Origin: Mycolicibacterium komossense
Lineage (GTDB): Bacteria; Actinomycetota; Actinomycetes; Mycobacteriales; Mycobacteriaceae
Direction of reading: 5' to 3'
DNA length: 64,000 nt
Assembly: GCF_025822605.1 (NCBI RefSeq)
Contig: NZ_JACKTY010000037.1
Location: forward strand, 1-64,000
Shown here: positions 1 to 8,795 of the stretch, one piece after another
Position numbering within the stretch: position 1 is the first letter of the stretch
Layout of the letters: each line of letters begins with the position of its first letter
The notes under the pieces: generated by a model
Databases searched by the model: none
Seen by the model: the letters and a program-made list of their open reading frames with translations, nothing else
Told to the model about the DNA's origin: nothing
Translations under genes and position numbers: made by a program

Positions 1-84
1 ACGGCCGCGTCGACAGCATTGAGGGCGGCGAACACCGGATCCTCATGCCTGGTCACCACGATCGACGCCCTACTCGAACACTAG
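1..84. other. Window-edge coding sequence, strand unresolved
   Basis: Two readings are possible. On + a frame is open from base 1 to a TAG at 82-84 and would be the last 27 residues of a gene, ending in IDALLEH. On - a frame runs off the window edge and could be the start of a gene from a GTG near base 54, containing HEDPVFAALNAVDAA. Both show acceptable third-position GC and I recognise neither. Bases 85-264, between this and the kinase stop, hold no gene I can support. Confidence 0.25.
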
Positions 85-264
85 GTCGAACCACCGACAT
101 TTAGATTGAGTGAGCCAAGCGCTTCAATCCACCGGCCAGTCACCGCCAGCTTCGAACCTGACGCACCTACCCGACGGCGAGTCCTGATCTCCGGAGAGTG
201 ACGTGCGCAGCCCCTACCCCTGGGTCGCGTCATCCAAAAGACACCGGCACCGCGAACACCGGCG

Positions 265-810
265 TTAGGGGTCAGAGGTGAACCGTGCGCGGATTGCGGC
301 CACAATTTCGTCGGCCGCCTTCTCGGTCCCCGAAGCGGTGTCCACCCGCAGGACTGGCGCCTCCCACGGTTCATACTCCCGGTCCTGGACCTGTCTCCAC
401 GTCGGAACGATCAGCCCTTCCAAGTCCGACGTTCGCGCCTCAACTCTGCCACGGTGACACTCGACGTCGCGGCAAACGACTTCGACGTTCAGAGGTAACG
501 CTCTAGCGCCGGTCGCTACATCCATCCAAGCGCGCCGAGTGATCTGCAGCGGGTTCACGCTATCGGCGATGACAATATGCCCGGCTCGCAACAGGTCAGC
601 CGCGAGCCCGTACGCGACCCGGTAGCCCGCATCTGGGGCGCTGTCCCAACCGCCCGCCGCAGCAACAATTCCCGAATCAACCATCGCGGACTCGATCGTG
701 TCGATCCGAAGATGCACCCCGCCAACGACACCACTCACCCTGCGAGCAACTGTGGTCTTTCCGACCCCAGGAAGCCCAGAAAGGATGACGAGCACACCAG
801 ATGCGGCCAT
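265..810 (-). CDS. AAA family P-loop kinase-like protein
   Basis: Small P-loop NTPase of 181 aa. The Walker A motif GLPGVGKTT lies at about residues 12-20 and is followed by an RIDTIE segment, the order seen in small kinases of the zeta-toxin, chloramphenicol-phosphotransferase and gluconate-kinase type. A conserved ADSVNP segment lies mid-protein and a helical tail ends the chain. The substrate cannot be told from sequence. The ATG at 810 is preceded by a TAGGAT hexamer (822-817) with a 6-nt gap, so the mRNA is probably leaderless. The gene is divergent from dapB. No antitoxin-like partner is visible beside it, so a zeta-type toxin role is not supported. Confidence 0.75.
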   Translation of the reverse strand: MAASGVLVILSGLPGVGKTTVARRVSGVVGGVHLRIDTIESAMVDSGIVAAAGGWDSAPDAGYRVAYGLAADLLRAGHIVIADSVNPLQITRRAWMDVATGARALPLNVEVVCRDVECHRGRVEARTSDLEGLIVPTWRQVQDREYEPWEAPVLRVDTASGTEKAADEIVAAIRARFTSDP

Positions 811-1088
811 CCCCGCATCCTAGGTTGGAATCCGGCCAGCGTTTCTTCAGTCACTTCAGGGCTTCGCCCCGATAGCCCACCCACGCCACGAAGTGCCACC
901 CACCATGGATCCAGCCCAACCCACCTCGGCCAACGATGACCAGAAACCCCCACTGCCGACTCTTGACTCCGCTCAGGAACTCACAAGGCGGATCGCCTAT
1001 GCGGCGGCCGCAGGCGGCCGGGTCGCCACATGAACGGTCAGTGTGACGCCTTCTCTGTCGGTGTACCCGCCGCGGCTACGCTACTTGC

Positions 1089-1823
1089 ATGCGAGTCGCA
1101 GTTCTTGGAGCCAAAGGCAAGGTCGGTCAGACGATGGTCGCAGCGGTGCAGGCCGCCGACGATCTCACCCTGTCCGCGGAGGTGGATGCCGGCGATGCGC
1201 TCACCGAGCTGACGAGCAGCGGCACTGAGGTCGTGATCGACTTCACCCACCCGAGCGTCGTGATGGACAACTTGAAGTTCTTGATCGACAACGGGATTCA
1301 TGCCGTCGTCGGCACCACTGGATTCACCGACGAGCGGCTGGCGCAAGTGCGGGAGTGGTTGGCGGCGAAGCCGGACGTGGCAGTGCTGATCGCGCCGAAC
1401 TTCGCCATCGGCGCGGTGCTGTCGATGCAGTTCGCCAAGCAGGCGGCTCGCTTCTTCGAGTCCGTCGAGGTCATCGAACTGCACCATCCGCACAAGGCCG
1501 ACGCCCCTTCGGGCACCGCCGCGCGCACGGCAAGGCTGATCGCGGAGGCTCGAAAAGGCTTGCCGCCCAGCCCCGATGCCACCAGCACGGGTATTGAAGG
1601 CGCCCGCGGTGCCGATGTCGACGGGGTGCGCGTGCACTCGGTGCGGTTGGCCGGCCTGATCGCGCACCAGGAAATCCTGTTCGGTACCGAGGGGGAGACC
1701 TTGACGATCCGCCACGACAGTCTGGACCGGACGTCGTTCGTGCCCGGTGTGCTGCTCGGGGTGCGCAAGGTGGCCGAGCGGCCGGGGCTGACAGTGGGTA
1801 TCGAGCCTCTGCTCGACTTCTGA
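1089..1823 (+). CDS. dapB: 4-hydroxy-tetrahydrodipicolinate reductase
   Basis: Catalyses the NAD(P)H-dependent reduction of hydroxy-tetrahydrodipicolinate to tetrahydrodipicolinate in the meso-diaminopimelate/lysine pathway, in the cytoplasm. The 244 aa match the family length. The N-terminal dinucleotide fold begins MRVAVLGAKGKVGQ, and the C-terminal tetramerisation/substrate domain carries the signature ELHHPHKADAPSGTA (about residues 133-147) with the catalytic His and Lys. A TACGCT -10 hexamer at 1077-1082 sits 6 nt before the ATG, pointing to a leaderless transcript. Two small genes follow closely and probably form an operon with it, as for Rv2773c-Rv2771c. Confidence 0.96.
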   Translation: MRVAVLGAKGKVGQTMVAAVQAADDLTLSAEVDAGDALTELTSSGTEVVIDFTHPSVVMDNLKFLIDNGIHAVVGTTGFTDERLAQVREWLAAKPDVAVLIAPNFAIGAVLSMQFAKQAARFFESVEVIELHHPHKADAPSGTAARTARLIAEARKGLPPSPDATSTGIEGARGADVDGVRVHSVRLAGLIAHQEILFGTEGETLTIRHDSLDRTSFVPGVLLGVRKVAERPGLTVGIEPLLDF

Positions 1824-1854
1824 TGAGCGCGTGCGCGAAGAGGCGACGGTTCTG

Positions 1855-2307
1855 ATGAAAGCGGTTCGTGTCCAACTGCTGATCGGCCTCATGTGTGCGG
1901 CCATGCTCGGCTACTTCGTTCTGCTGGGTCGTGCCGCGGTGGTGATGATCTCCTCGGGCAAGGGTGCCGCGGTCGGGCTCGGTATTGCCGTGCTCATCCT
2001 GCCGTTCATCGGATTGTGGGCGATGGTGGCGACGTTGCGCGCAGGCTTCGCTCACCAGCGCCTGGCCCGGTTGGCCGCTGAGCAAGGGATGGACCTCGAT
2101 GTCAGCGCACTGCCGAGGCGGGCGTCCGGTCGTATCGAGCGGCAAGCCGCCGATGCGCTGTTCGACACGGTGCGCACCGAACTCGACAACGATCCAGACA
2201 ACTGGGTGCGCTGGTACCGGCTCGCCCGCGCCTACGACTATGCCGGTGACCGCAGCCGAGCGCGCGAAACCATGCGAAAGGCCGTCGCACTGCAGGAGGG
2301 CCGGTGA
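1855..2307 (+). CDS. Small membrane protein with C-terminal TPR-like segment (Rv2772c-like)
   Basis: 150 aa. Two hydrophobic helices (about residues 7-30 and 40-62) are followed by a basic linker and a soluble C-terminal region with a tetratricopeptide-like pattern, WVRWYRLARAYDYAGD, that would lie in the cytoplasm. Start chosen at the ATG at 1855, which has a GAGG-type ribosome site about 11 nt upstream and puts the first membrane helix at the N terminus. An in-frame GTG at 1831 is the alternative and would add eight residues. It follows dapB by 31 nt and overlaps the next gene by 4 nt (GTGA). The function is unknown; the position matches the M. tuberculosis gene downstream of dapB. Confidence 0.8.
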   Translation: MKAVRVQLLIGLMCAAMLGYFVLLGRAAVVMISSGKGAAVGLGIAVLILPFIGLWAMVATLRAGFAHQRLARLAAEQGMDLDVSALPRRASGRIERQAADALFDTVRTELDNDPDNWVRWYRLARAYDYAGDRSRARETMRKAVALQEGR

Positions 2308-2756
2308 GAACTCTGCTGATCATTCACCACACGCCGTCCCCAGCGACCCATGAGATGTTCGAGGCGGTGCTCGCCGGTGCCACCGACCCGGAGATCGAGG
2401 GCGTGGAAGTGCTGCGCCGCCCGGCGCTCACTGTGTCGTCCGTCGAGATGCTGCAGGCCGACGGTTACCTGCTCGGTACGCCGGCCAATCTTGGTTACAT
2501 GAGCGGTGCCTTGAAGCACGCCTTCGACCAGAGTTACTACCAGCTGCTCGACACCACCCGTGGTCGGCCCTTCGGTCTCTATATTCACGGCAATGAGGGC
2601 GCCGAAGGCGCTGAGCGTGGCGTCACCTCTATCACCACGGGGCTGGGCTGGGTCCGAGCTGCCGATCACGTGGTGGTCTCAGGCAAGCCCGGTAAGGCCG
2701 ACCTGGAGTCCTGCTGGAACCTCGGCGCGACGCTGGCCGCGCAGCTGATGGGTTGA
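2304..2756 (+). CDS. Flavodoxin-like / NADPH-dependent FMN reductase family protein
   Basis: 150 aa. The N-terminal MRTLLIIHHTPSPAT has the strand-loop pattern of the FMN phosphate-binding loop. The central stretch GTPANLGYMSGALKHAFD resembles the second flavin-binding loop of the flavodoxin/NADPH-dependent FMN reductase superfamily, and an HGNEGAEGAERG loop follows. It probably binds FMN in the cytoplasm; the redox partner is unknown. The GTG start at 2304 overlaps the upstream stop by 4 nt, with a GCAGGAGG ribosome site at 2292-2299, so translation is coupled to the dapB operon. Equivalent in position to Rv2771c. Confidence 0.82.
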   Translation: MRTLLIIHHTPSPATHEMFEAVLAGATDPEIEGVEVLRRPALTVSSVEMLQADGYLLGTPANLGYMSGALKHAFDQSYYQLLDTTRGRPFGLYIHGNEGAEGAERGVTSITTGLGWVRAADHVVVSGKPGKADLESCWNLGATLAAQLMG

Positions 2757-2771
2757 GTCGCGGGATCAGCT

Positions 2772-2793
2772 GCGATGACTTTCTGCACATCGC
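2772..2793. terminator. Weak stem-loop between convergent genes
   Basis: Six-base arms GCGATG (2772-2777) and CATCGC (2788-2793) around a 10-nt loop lie in the 106-bp gap between two converging genes. There is no T-tract, as is usual in mycobacteria, and the stem is short, so the call is tentative. Confidence 0.3.
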
Positions 2794-2862
2794 GACCTGG
2801 GTTCTGTTTCCCCGAGGCGTTGTCTGATCGCTGAGGTGTTCCCCGAACGGCGGCCCTCGGGC

Positions 2863-3903
2863 TCAGGCGAGGTCGCGGGCCACGCGCGCCCCAACCGCTC
2901 CGGCCAGAATGATCGCAGGGTGCGCGGCGGCCAGATAGAGCCCCGACACGCCCTCTGGCTTGCCCAGAAGAGGGCGCCCACCGCGCGGGACGGGACGGCC
3001 GGCCACTACCGCGCTGATCAGTTCGACCCGCTCACCACCGGAGAGCTGTTGTCGGATCGCATTCAGGGTGGGCTCGGCAAGTTCTCGAGCGTCGCCCCCG
3101 AATCCGAGCGGGACGTCCTCGGCCGCGATCAGCGTCGTGTCGTCCAGTTGCCGGAGCTCAAGATCTGGGGTGGAGAGGATCCCATTCACCAGCGGATGCG
3201 GCGTCGAGCAACGGATCAGGCAGCACGGTGAGGATTCGATCTCGGCCACGAGCCCGGCTGACGCTGCGAGCTCGGGGATCGCGGCACCTGCGGCGAGCAC
3301 TGTGGTCGATCCATAGACCGGTCCATAAGGAGTCGCCACACCGGACACTCGCGTCCCCTCGGTGAGCAGCGAGAGCACAGAGTGCCCGGAATGCACCACG
3401 GCGCCGTGCTCCTGGGCACGTCGAAGGAGTGCCATAACGAAGGCGGCCGGATCAACTCCGGCGTCGTCCGACGCATACGCGGCGATCGTCGGGATCTTCC
3501 GTAGTCTCGGTTCACGAGCAAGGACCTCCTCCGCGCTCAGGAGCTCGAGCGGATGGCCCAGTAAGCGATGGGCGTTGTAGAACTCCCGCGTCGCCGCATC
3601 CGTCTTCTCCCACGTGATCGCGCCGCCGCGGCGCATACCGAAAGGCATAGCGAGATCACGCTGGAGACGGCCAAACTCTTCGGCAGCGCCCCGTCGAAAT
3701 GGATCGGAGTAGGCCTCGGCCGAACTCTTTGCAAGGCCGACCCAGGCGAGAGAATTGCCGGTCACGCCACCGGCTGCGCAGTGCCGCTCCAACACCGTGA
3801 CTCGGAGCCCGGCGCGTGCCAGGTGGTACGCGATCGAGGCACCGACGACGCCGGCACCGATCACCAGGATCGAGCCGTCATCTCGATCGTCTAATCGGGA
3901 CAT
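2863..3903 (-). CDS. FAD-dependent oxidoreductase, DAO family
   Basis: 346 aa. The N-terminal ADP-binding motif VIGAGVVGASIAYHLA with a downstream VLERH acid is the FAD-binding Rossmann fold of the D-amino-acid oxidase/glycine oxidase (DadA/ThiO/SoxB) family. The C-terminal GVSGLYLAAAHPAIILAGAVGARVA is the usual second flavin contact. The substrate is probably an amine or amino acid and cannot be fixed from sequence. The ATG at 3903 is preceded by TATCGT (3916-3911) with a 7-nt gap, so leaderless transcription is likely. Convergent with the dapB operon. Confidence 0.85.
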   Translation of the reverse strand: MSRLDDRDDGSILVIGAGVVGASIAYHLARAGLRVTVLERHCAAGGVTGNSLAWVGLAKSSAEAYSDPFRRGAAEEFGRLQRDLAMPFGMRRGGAITWEKTDAATREFYNAHRLLGHPLELLSAEEVLAREPRLRKIPTIAAYASDDAGVDPAAFVMALLRRAQEHGAVVHSGHSVLSLLTEGTRVSGVATPYGPVYGSTTVLAAGAAIPELAASAGLVAEIESSPCCLIRCSTPHPLVNGILSTPDLELRQLDDTTLIAAEDVPLGFGGDARELAEPTLNAIRQQLSGGERVELISAVVAGRPVPRGGRPLLGKPEGVSGLYLAAAHPAIILAGAVGARVARDLA

Positions 3904-3947
3904 GTACGAGACGATATCCGGACCACCGTTCCGGCCTGTTGCTGTTT

Positions 3948-3967
3948 CGGTATCGGTATCGGTATCG
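3948..3967. repeat. CGGTAT hexamer repeated three times
   Basis: Three uninterrupted copies of CGGTAT followed by CG lie 45 bp upstream of the divergent FAD oxidoreductase start. It could be a slippage-prone tract or part of a regulator site; no function is shown. Confidence 0.5.
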
Positions 3968-4133
3968 CCTCTGCCGCAAGGGATCCTGATATCACCAGAT
4001 CACGTCGCCGGCCCGCGCCTCCCGATGCTCGGCGTTGTCTGCACTGCGCACGGAACCCCGGGGATGTCTGGTATGGCACCGTGGACACGCTACGGTCATA
4101 CCGGTGCTTGTGGACACGTAGAGGGGACACGTT

Positions 4134-4589
4134 ATGGCCGGAGTCGCTGAATTCGCCCTTGGCGCCGCGCCGCTGGCCGGAGGCGCGCTGCTGGGTCTGG
4201 TCGCCGGCAATCTGCGCGGCCCCGATATCCGGGGGTTGATCAAGCAGGATATGGATCTGTTGGAGCGCATCCCGCCGGAGCAGGTTGAACGGCGAGCCGA
4301 ACTGCAGCGGGTGATCGACCTGCGCATCGACGATATCGTCGCCTCCGTCGACAAGAATCGATCGCTGCTGGAGGTTGCGCAGTCCTACCGCGGCAACTGG
4401 CGCGATATCGTCGTTTTCGTCTGCGCGGTGCTGTTCACCATCGTCTGGTGGAACGTCAGCCACAGCAGGTCCAACTGGGAACTGATGTTCGTGGCGATGA
4501 TCTTGCTGTCGATCGTCGCGGGCGTCTACGCCGGTCGCGGCATCTTCCGGGCAATCCGCACGATGCTGCGCCCGGACAAGAGTCAGTAG
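4134..4589 (+). CDS. Conserved mycobacterial membrane protein
   Basis: 151 aa. A glycine/alanine-rich hydrophobic start (about residues 6-25) is followed by a charged helical stretch of about 60 residues rich in Arg/Glu, then two membrane helices (about residues 86-103 and 114-133) and a basic tail. I recognise no catalytic motif and assign no function. A GAGGGG ribosome site lies about 10 nt upstream of the ATG. Its stop overlaps the stop of the converging CitE-like gene by 7 bp, so the two transcripts must overlap. Confidence 0.7.
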   Translation: MAGVAEFALGAAPLAGGALLGLVAGNLRGPDIRGLIKQDMDLLERIPPEQVERRAELQRVIDLRIDDIVASVDKNRSLLEVAQSYRGNWRDIVVFVCAVLFTIVWWNVSHSRSNWELMFVAMILLSIVAGVYAGRGIFRAIRTMLRPDKSQ

Positions 4590-5500
4590 TGGTAGGTGTC
4601 GGACGGGGCGGCCACGTGCACCGGATCGTCTTCGAACTCCGACTTTTCGATGCCGTAGGCACGCGCGAGATCGAGGATCTTGTTGGCGCGGGCGATACGC
4701 GGTAGGTCCGAGCCGTTGCGGATCTCTCCGCCGTCGCGCTCGTATTCGGCGAAAAATTCTCTGGCCCAAGTGATTTCGTCCTGCGACGGGGACAGTCCTT
4801 CGTTGACCGCGGAGCACTGATCCGGGGAAAGGCAGATCTTGCCGGTCATCCCGAATTCGACGGAGACCGCCGACGCCTCGATGAGCTTCAGCGCGCTGGA
4901 CCCGATGGTCGGCCCGTCGATCGCGCTCGGCAGATGCGCGGCCTTGGCTGCGATCGTGAACCGCGACCGTGCGTAGGCCAGCGTGGCCGGGTTGTCGCCG
5001 AACCCGGTATCGCGACGGAAGTCGCCGATTCCGAAGGCGAGCCGGAAGGTGCCCTTGGCCGCGGCGATCTCGGTGATGCGCTCGAGCCCTCGGGCTGTCT
5101 CGACGAGCGCCACGATGGGCACGCCAGGCAGACGTTTGGCGGTCTCGGTGATGTGGTCGACCGATTCGGCCATCGCCAGCATCACTCCGCCGACGGTGGA
5201 ACCGGCCAGCGCATCGAGATCATCGGCCCACCAGGGGGTGCCGAATCCGTTGATCCGCACCCAATCGCTGTTGCCCGCACCCAGCCAGCGCGTCACGTTG
5301 TCGCGGGCAGTGACCTTGTCCTTGGGTGCGACGGCATCCTCGATGTCGAGGACGACGATGTCGGCGCGCGAACGCACCGCGGCGGCGAAACGATCTTCCT
5401 GCGCACCGTTGACCAGCAGCCAGCTACGGGCGAGAACCGGGTCGATTCGCGTCCCGGCTTCGGTGTGGTCAGGTTCGGCGGCGCTGGCCTGGTCATACAT
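4583..5500 (-). CDS. HpcH/HpaI aldolase / CitE-like lyase family protein
   Basis: 305 aa, matching the CitE-like beta-lyase family (malyl-CoA, citramalyl-CoA and citryl lyase relatives). Seen in the sequence: an early SWLLVNGAQEDRF strand, VVLDIEDAVAPKDK with the metal-binding acids, VRINGFGTPWWADD, and VALVETARGLERI with the second metal-binding Glu. These acids coordinate Mg2+ and the acyl-CoA substrate is cleaved at a C-C bond; the exact substrate is unknown. It follows the dienelactone-hydrolase gene by 12 nt and is probably co-transcribed with it. Confidence 0.82.
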   Translation of the reverse strand: MYDQASAAEPDHTEAGTRIDPVLARSWLLVNGAQEDRFAAAVRSRADIVVLDIEDAVAPKDKVTARDNVTRWLGAGNSDWVRINGFGTPWWADDLDALAGSTVGGVMLAMAESVDHITETAKRLPGVPIVALVETARGLERITEIAAAKGTFRLAFGIGDFRRDTGFGDNPATLAYARSRFTIAAKAAHLPSAIDGPTIGSSALKLIEASAVSVEFGMTGKICLSPDQCSAVNEGLSPSQDEITWAREFFAEYERDGGEIRNGSDLPRIARANKILDLARAYGIEKSEFEDDPVHVAAPSDTYHY

Positions 5501-5512
5501 GCGCCTATGTTC

Positions 5513-6253
5513 TCAGGTGAGGTGCGCCCCGAAGAAATCGTTCATCGCGTTCCAGTGCCGCGCGGCCGCAGCCTCGTCGTATACCGCTTTGTGGTCGGTC
5601 ACCGCGAACCCGTGGGCCGCGGGATAGAAGACGATCGTGTGCTCGACGCCGGCGGCCGTCAGCGCCTTGTCCAGGGTCTCGGCCGCCTCCGCGGTGAACG
5701 ATGCGTCGTTTTCCGCGCCGGCCACGTAGACGGCGGCCTGGATCTTGTCCGCCAGCAGGTGCGGGCTGCCGGGGTCGTCGGACGCCAGGCCCCCACCGTG
5801 GAACGACATGGCTGCGGCGACGCGATCCGGGACCCGGCCTGCGACGACCAGCGAGGTCCGCCCGCCCATGCAGTACCCCGTCGTCCCGAACTTCTCGCCA
5901 CTGACCTCGGGCCGCGCGGCCAGGTAGTCGAAGAAAGCCTCCGCGTCGCTGGTCATCTTGTCGGGGGTGACGCTGCCCATGAATGACATGACCCGCTTGC
6001 GTTCCTCCGGATCACTGAACGCGGTGTTCAGGTCGAACGGCGTCCACGGTGCATTGCGGTAGTAGATATCCGGTACCAGGACGGCGAAACCGTCGTCGGC
6101 CAACTTCTGGGCCATCGCGGTGAACGCTGGGCGCGGCCCGCCGGCGTCGGGGTACATGACAACCCCCGGCCAGGGGCCCGAGCCTTCCGGGGTCGCTAAC
6201 GTTACGGAACAGGTGCCGTCGGGCGTGGTCACGGTGTCGGTGATGCTCGGCAT
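5513..6253 (-). CDS. Dienelactone hydrolase family protein (Rv2765-like)
   Basis: 246 aa alpha/beta hydrolase. The nucleophile motif GTTGYCMGGRTS places Cys (GYCMGG) at the catalytic position, typical of dienelactone hydrolase rather than serine esterases. The catalytic Asp is likely within AGAENDASFT and the catalytic His in AAHGFAVTDH. Dienelactone hydrolases open lactones from aromatic-ring catabolism, but many family members have other substrates. Divergent from thyA with 42 bp between start codons, the same arrangement as Rv2765/thyA. First gene of a likely two-gene operon with the CitE-like lyase. Confidence 0.88.
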   Translation of the reverse strand: MPSITDTVTTPDGTCSVTLATPEGSGPWPGVVMYPDAGGPRPAFTAMAQKLADDGFAVLVPDIYYRNAPWTPFDLNTAFSDPEERKRVMSFMGSVTPDKMTSDAEAFFDYLAARPEVSGEKFGTTGYCMGGRTSLVVAGRVPDRVAAAMSFHGGGLASDDPGSPHLLADKIQAAVYVAGAENDASFTAEAAETLDKALTAAGVEHTIVFYPAAHGFAVTDHKAVYDEAAAARHWNAMNDFFGAHLT

Positions 6254-6295
6254 GGCATCCGTTCTACTCCTCGCCGGTGCACGTAAACTGACGGC

Positions 6296-7096
6296 GTGCC
6301 GATCGACACTCCCTACGAGGACTTGTTACGCCTGGTGCTCGACTCCGGTACCCCGAAATCTGATCGCACCGGGACCGGTACCCGTAGCCTCTTCGGCCAC
6401 CAGCTGCGTTACGACCTGGCAGCCGGCTTTCCCCTGATCACCACCAAAAAGGTGCACCTGAAGTCGGTCGTGTACGAGCTGCTGTGGTTCCTGCGCGGCG
6501 ACTCCAACGTCCGCTGGCTGCAGGACCACGGTGTCACCATCTGGGATGAATGGGCCAGTGAGACAGGCGATCTGGGTCCGGTTTACGGCGTGCAGTGGCG
6601 GTCGTGGCCGACCCCGTCGGGTGAGCACATCGACCAGATCAGCGCTGCCTTGGAGCTGCTCAAGTCAGACCCGGATTCGCGTCGCAACATCGTCTCGGCG
6701 TGGAACGTCGGGGAGATTCCGCAGATGGCGTTGCCGCCGTGTCACGCGTTCTTCCAGTTCTACGTCGCCGACGGCCGGCTGAGCTGTCAGCTGTATCAGC
6801 GCAGCGCCGACCTGTTCCTCGGTGTTCCCTTCAACATCGCCAGCTACGCGTTGCTGACGCACATGATGGCTGCGCAGGCCGGTCTCGCTGTGGGGGAGTT
6901 CGTCTGGACCGGCGGTGACTGCCATGTCTACGACAACCACGTCGAGCAGGTGAACCTTCAGCTCAGCCGCGATCCCCGCCCATATCCGGAACTTGTTCTC
7001 GCGCATCGCGATTCGATCTTCGACTACGCCTACGAGGACATCGAGATCAAGAACTACGACCCGCACCCCGGCATCAAAGCACCTGTCGCGGTATGA
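6296..7096 (+). CDS. thyA: Thymidylate synthase (folate-dependent)
   Basis: Methylates dUMP to dTMP using methylene-tetrahydrofolate and releases dihydrofolate. The 266 aa are the usual length. The N-terminal phosphate-binding RTGTGTRSLFG, the catalytic cysteine in MALPPCHAFFQF (about residue 149), the dUMP-binding QRSADLFLGVPFNIASYA and the C-terminal IKAPVAV end are all present. The GTG start is preceded by TAAACT (6284-6289) with a 6-nt gap, indicating a leaderless transcript. dfrA, which recycles the dihydrofolate product, overlaps it by 4 nt. A second, unrelated synthase (thyX) lies 5.7 kb downstream. Confidence 0.97.
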   Translation: MPIDTPYEDLLRLVLDSGTPKSDRTGTGTRSLFGHQLRYDLAAGFPLITTKKVHLKSVVYELLWFLRGDSNVRWLQDHGVTIWDEWASETGDLGPVYGVQWRSWPTPSGEHIDQISAALELLKSDPDSRRNIVSAWNVGEIPQMALPPCHAFFQFYVADGRLSCQLYQRSADLFLGVPFNIASYALLTHMMAAQAGLAVGEFVWTGGDCHVYDNHVEQVNLQLSRDPRPYPELVLAHRDSIFDYAYEDIEIKNYDPHPGIKAPVAV

Positions 7097-7572
7097 CGCT
7101 CAGTTTGATTTGGGCCCAGTCCTCCTCTGGTGTGATCGGCCGCGACAACACTATTCCCTGGCGCCTCCCCGAGGACATGGCGCGGTTCAAGGACTTCACC
7201 ATGGGGCACACCGTGATCATGGGCCGGCTGACCTGGGAGTCGCTGCCGGCGAAGTTCCGGCCACTGCCGGGCCGCAGAAATGTCGTAGTGACCCGGCAAG
7301 CTGATTACATGGCTGACGGCGCAGAAGTGGTCCATTCGCTGCACGACGCTCCGCTCGACGACGCGTGGGTGATCGGCGGTTCGCAGATCTACGCGATGGC
7401 ACTGCCGCTGGCCACCCGATGTGAGGTCACCGAGATCGATATCGACCTGCGTAGGGAGGACGACGACGCCCTGGCGCCGGTGCTCGACGAGGCGTGGGCG
7501 GGCACGGAGGGTGGCTGGCAGGACAGCACCGGTGGGCTGCGCTACCGGTTCTACAGCTACACACGTCGGTGA
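7093..7572 (+). CDS. dfrA: Dihydrofolate reductase
   Basis: Reduces dihydrofolate to tetrahydrofolate with NADPH, regenerating the cofactor oxidised by ThyA. The 159 aa match the mycobacterial enzyme. Family motifs are the N-terminal LIWAQSSSGVIG, IPWRLPEDMARFK with the catalytic Asp (about residue 27), the NADPH-binding MGRLTWESLP, and WVIGGSQIYA before the last strand. The start ATG overlaps the thyA stop (ATGA), so translation is coupled. This is the target of trimethoprim-type antifolates. Confidence 0.97.
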   Translation: MTLSLIWAQSSSGVIGRDNTIPWRLPEDMARFKDFTMGHTVIMGRLTWESLPAKFRPLPGRRNVVVTRQADYMADGAEVVHSLHDAPLDDAWVIGGSQIYAMALPLATRCEVTEIDIDLRREDDDALAPVLDEAWAGTEGGWQDSTGGLRYRFYSYTRR

Positions 7573-8789
7573 AGCTCACCGCGGACCAGGCGCGTCGCGT
7601 AGCCGTCGCGGCCCAGGGTTTCGCCGAGGCCAAGCCGAAAGGTGTCGTCGGCCGGTCGCATCTGCGGCGATTGATCTCGCGGATCCAGGTGTTGCAGCTC
7701 GATTCGGTGTCCGTCGCAGTGCGCGCACATTACGCGCCCGTGTTCAGCCGACTCGGGCCTTATGACCGTGCGGTACTGGAGCGTGCCGCATGGAGTCACA
7801 GCCCCAAATCGCCTCGCCTGCTGGTCGAGTACTGGGCCCACGAAGCCGCGCTGATGGCGGTCGAGGATTGGCCGCTGCTGCGCTGGCGGATGCGCGAATA
7901 CCAAGGCGGTCGGTGGGGGACCGAAATAGTCAAGAACAACCCGCGCCTCCTCGACGACGTCGTGGCCGCGGTGACGGAGCTGGGGCCGAGCACCGCCGGG
8001 CAGATCGAGGCGCACCTGGCTACCGAACAGCGTGGGCGGAAAGGTCCATGGTGGGACCGCAGCGACACCAAATGGGTGGCCGAGGCGCTGTTCGCCGCCG
8101 GTGTACTGACCACCGCCACTCGGGTCGGCTTCGCCAGGCACTACGACTTGAGCGAGCGGGTGCTCCCGCCTGAGGTGCTGTCCCGCGAGATCGATGACGA
8201 CGAGGCGATCCGCGAGTTGACGTTGCGCGCGGCGACCGCGCTCGGCGTGGGCACCGAGGCCGACATCCGTGACTACTTCCGACTCGGGGCAGGGCAGACC
8301 AAACCGGCCATCGCCAAGCTGATCGCCGACGGTGAGCTCGAGGCAGTCGAGGTCGACGGTTGGGCTGCACCGGGCTATCTGCGGGTCGGGCAGACGGTGC
8401 CGCGGTCCGACCGCGGGACGGCGCTGCTGTGCCCCTTCGACCCGCTGATTTTCTTCCGCGCCCGGATGGAGCGCGTCTTCGGTTTCCATTACCGCATCGA
8501 GATTTACACGCCCGAACCCAAGCGGCAGTTCGGCTACTACGTGTGGCCCTTCCTGCTGGACGGCAAGTTGGTCGGCCGGGTGGACATCAAAGCCGAGCGG
8601 GCGCGCTCAGACGGATCAACAGCCCTCCACGCGGTGGGTGCGTTCACCGAGGAGGGGGTGGACCGACGTCGCGTGGCGGAGGCGATGGCCACCGAACTAC
8701 GCAGCATGGCGTCCTGGCTGGACCTGGCCGAGGTCACCGTGGGTGACCGTGGCGACCTGGTCAAGGAGTTGGCGCGGGCGCTGCGGTAG
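7569..8789 (+). CDS. Winged-helix DNA-binding protein, YcaQ-like family
   Basis: 406 aa. The N-terminal region LTADQARRVAVAAQGF, the RIQVLQLDSV segment and the mid-protein GTALLCPFDPLIFFRARMERVFGF pattern identify the winged-helix (HTH_42) family that includes E. coli YcaQ, a DNA glycosylase that unhooks interstrand crosslinks. The C-terminal YVWPFLLDGKLVGRVDIKAER also fits. A role in crosslink or alkylation repair is inferred from the family only. The GTG at 7569 overlaps the dfrA stop (GTGA), so it belongs to the thyA-dfrA operon; this start gives the N terminus expected of the family. Confidence 0.85.
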   Translation: MKLTADQARRVAVAAQGFAEAKPKGVVGRSHLRRLISRIQVLQLDSVSVAVRAHYAPVFSRLGPYDRAVLERAAWSHSPKSPRLLVEYWAHEAALMAVEDWPLLRWRMREYQGGRWGTEIVKNNPRLLDDVVAAVTELGPSTAGQIEAHLATEQRGRKGPWWDRSDTKWVAEALFAAGVLTTATRVGFARHYDLSERVLPPEVLSREIDDDEAIRELTLRAATALGVGTEADIRDYFRLGAGQTKPAIAKLIADGELEAVEVDGWAAPGYLRVGQTVPRSDRGTALLCPFDPLIFFRARMERVFGFHYRIEIYTPEPKRQFGYYVWPFLLDGKLVGRVDIKAERARSDGSTALHAVGAFTEEGVDRRRVAEAMATELRSMASWLDLAEVTVGDRGDLVKELARALR

Positions 8790-8795
8790 CACTGC

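Noticed and set aside
905..1033. 42-codon plus-strand ORF upstream of dapB
   Set aside because: No ribosome site or -10 hexamer is visible and the composition is Pro/Ala-rich without recognisable similarity. It could be chance in the divergent promoter region.
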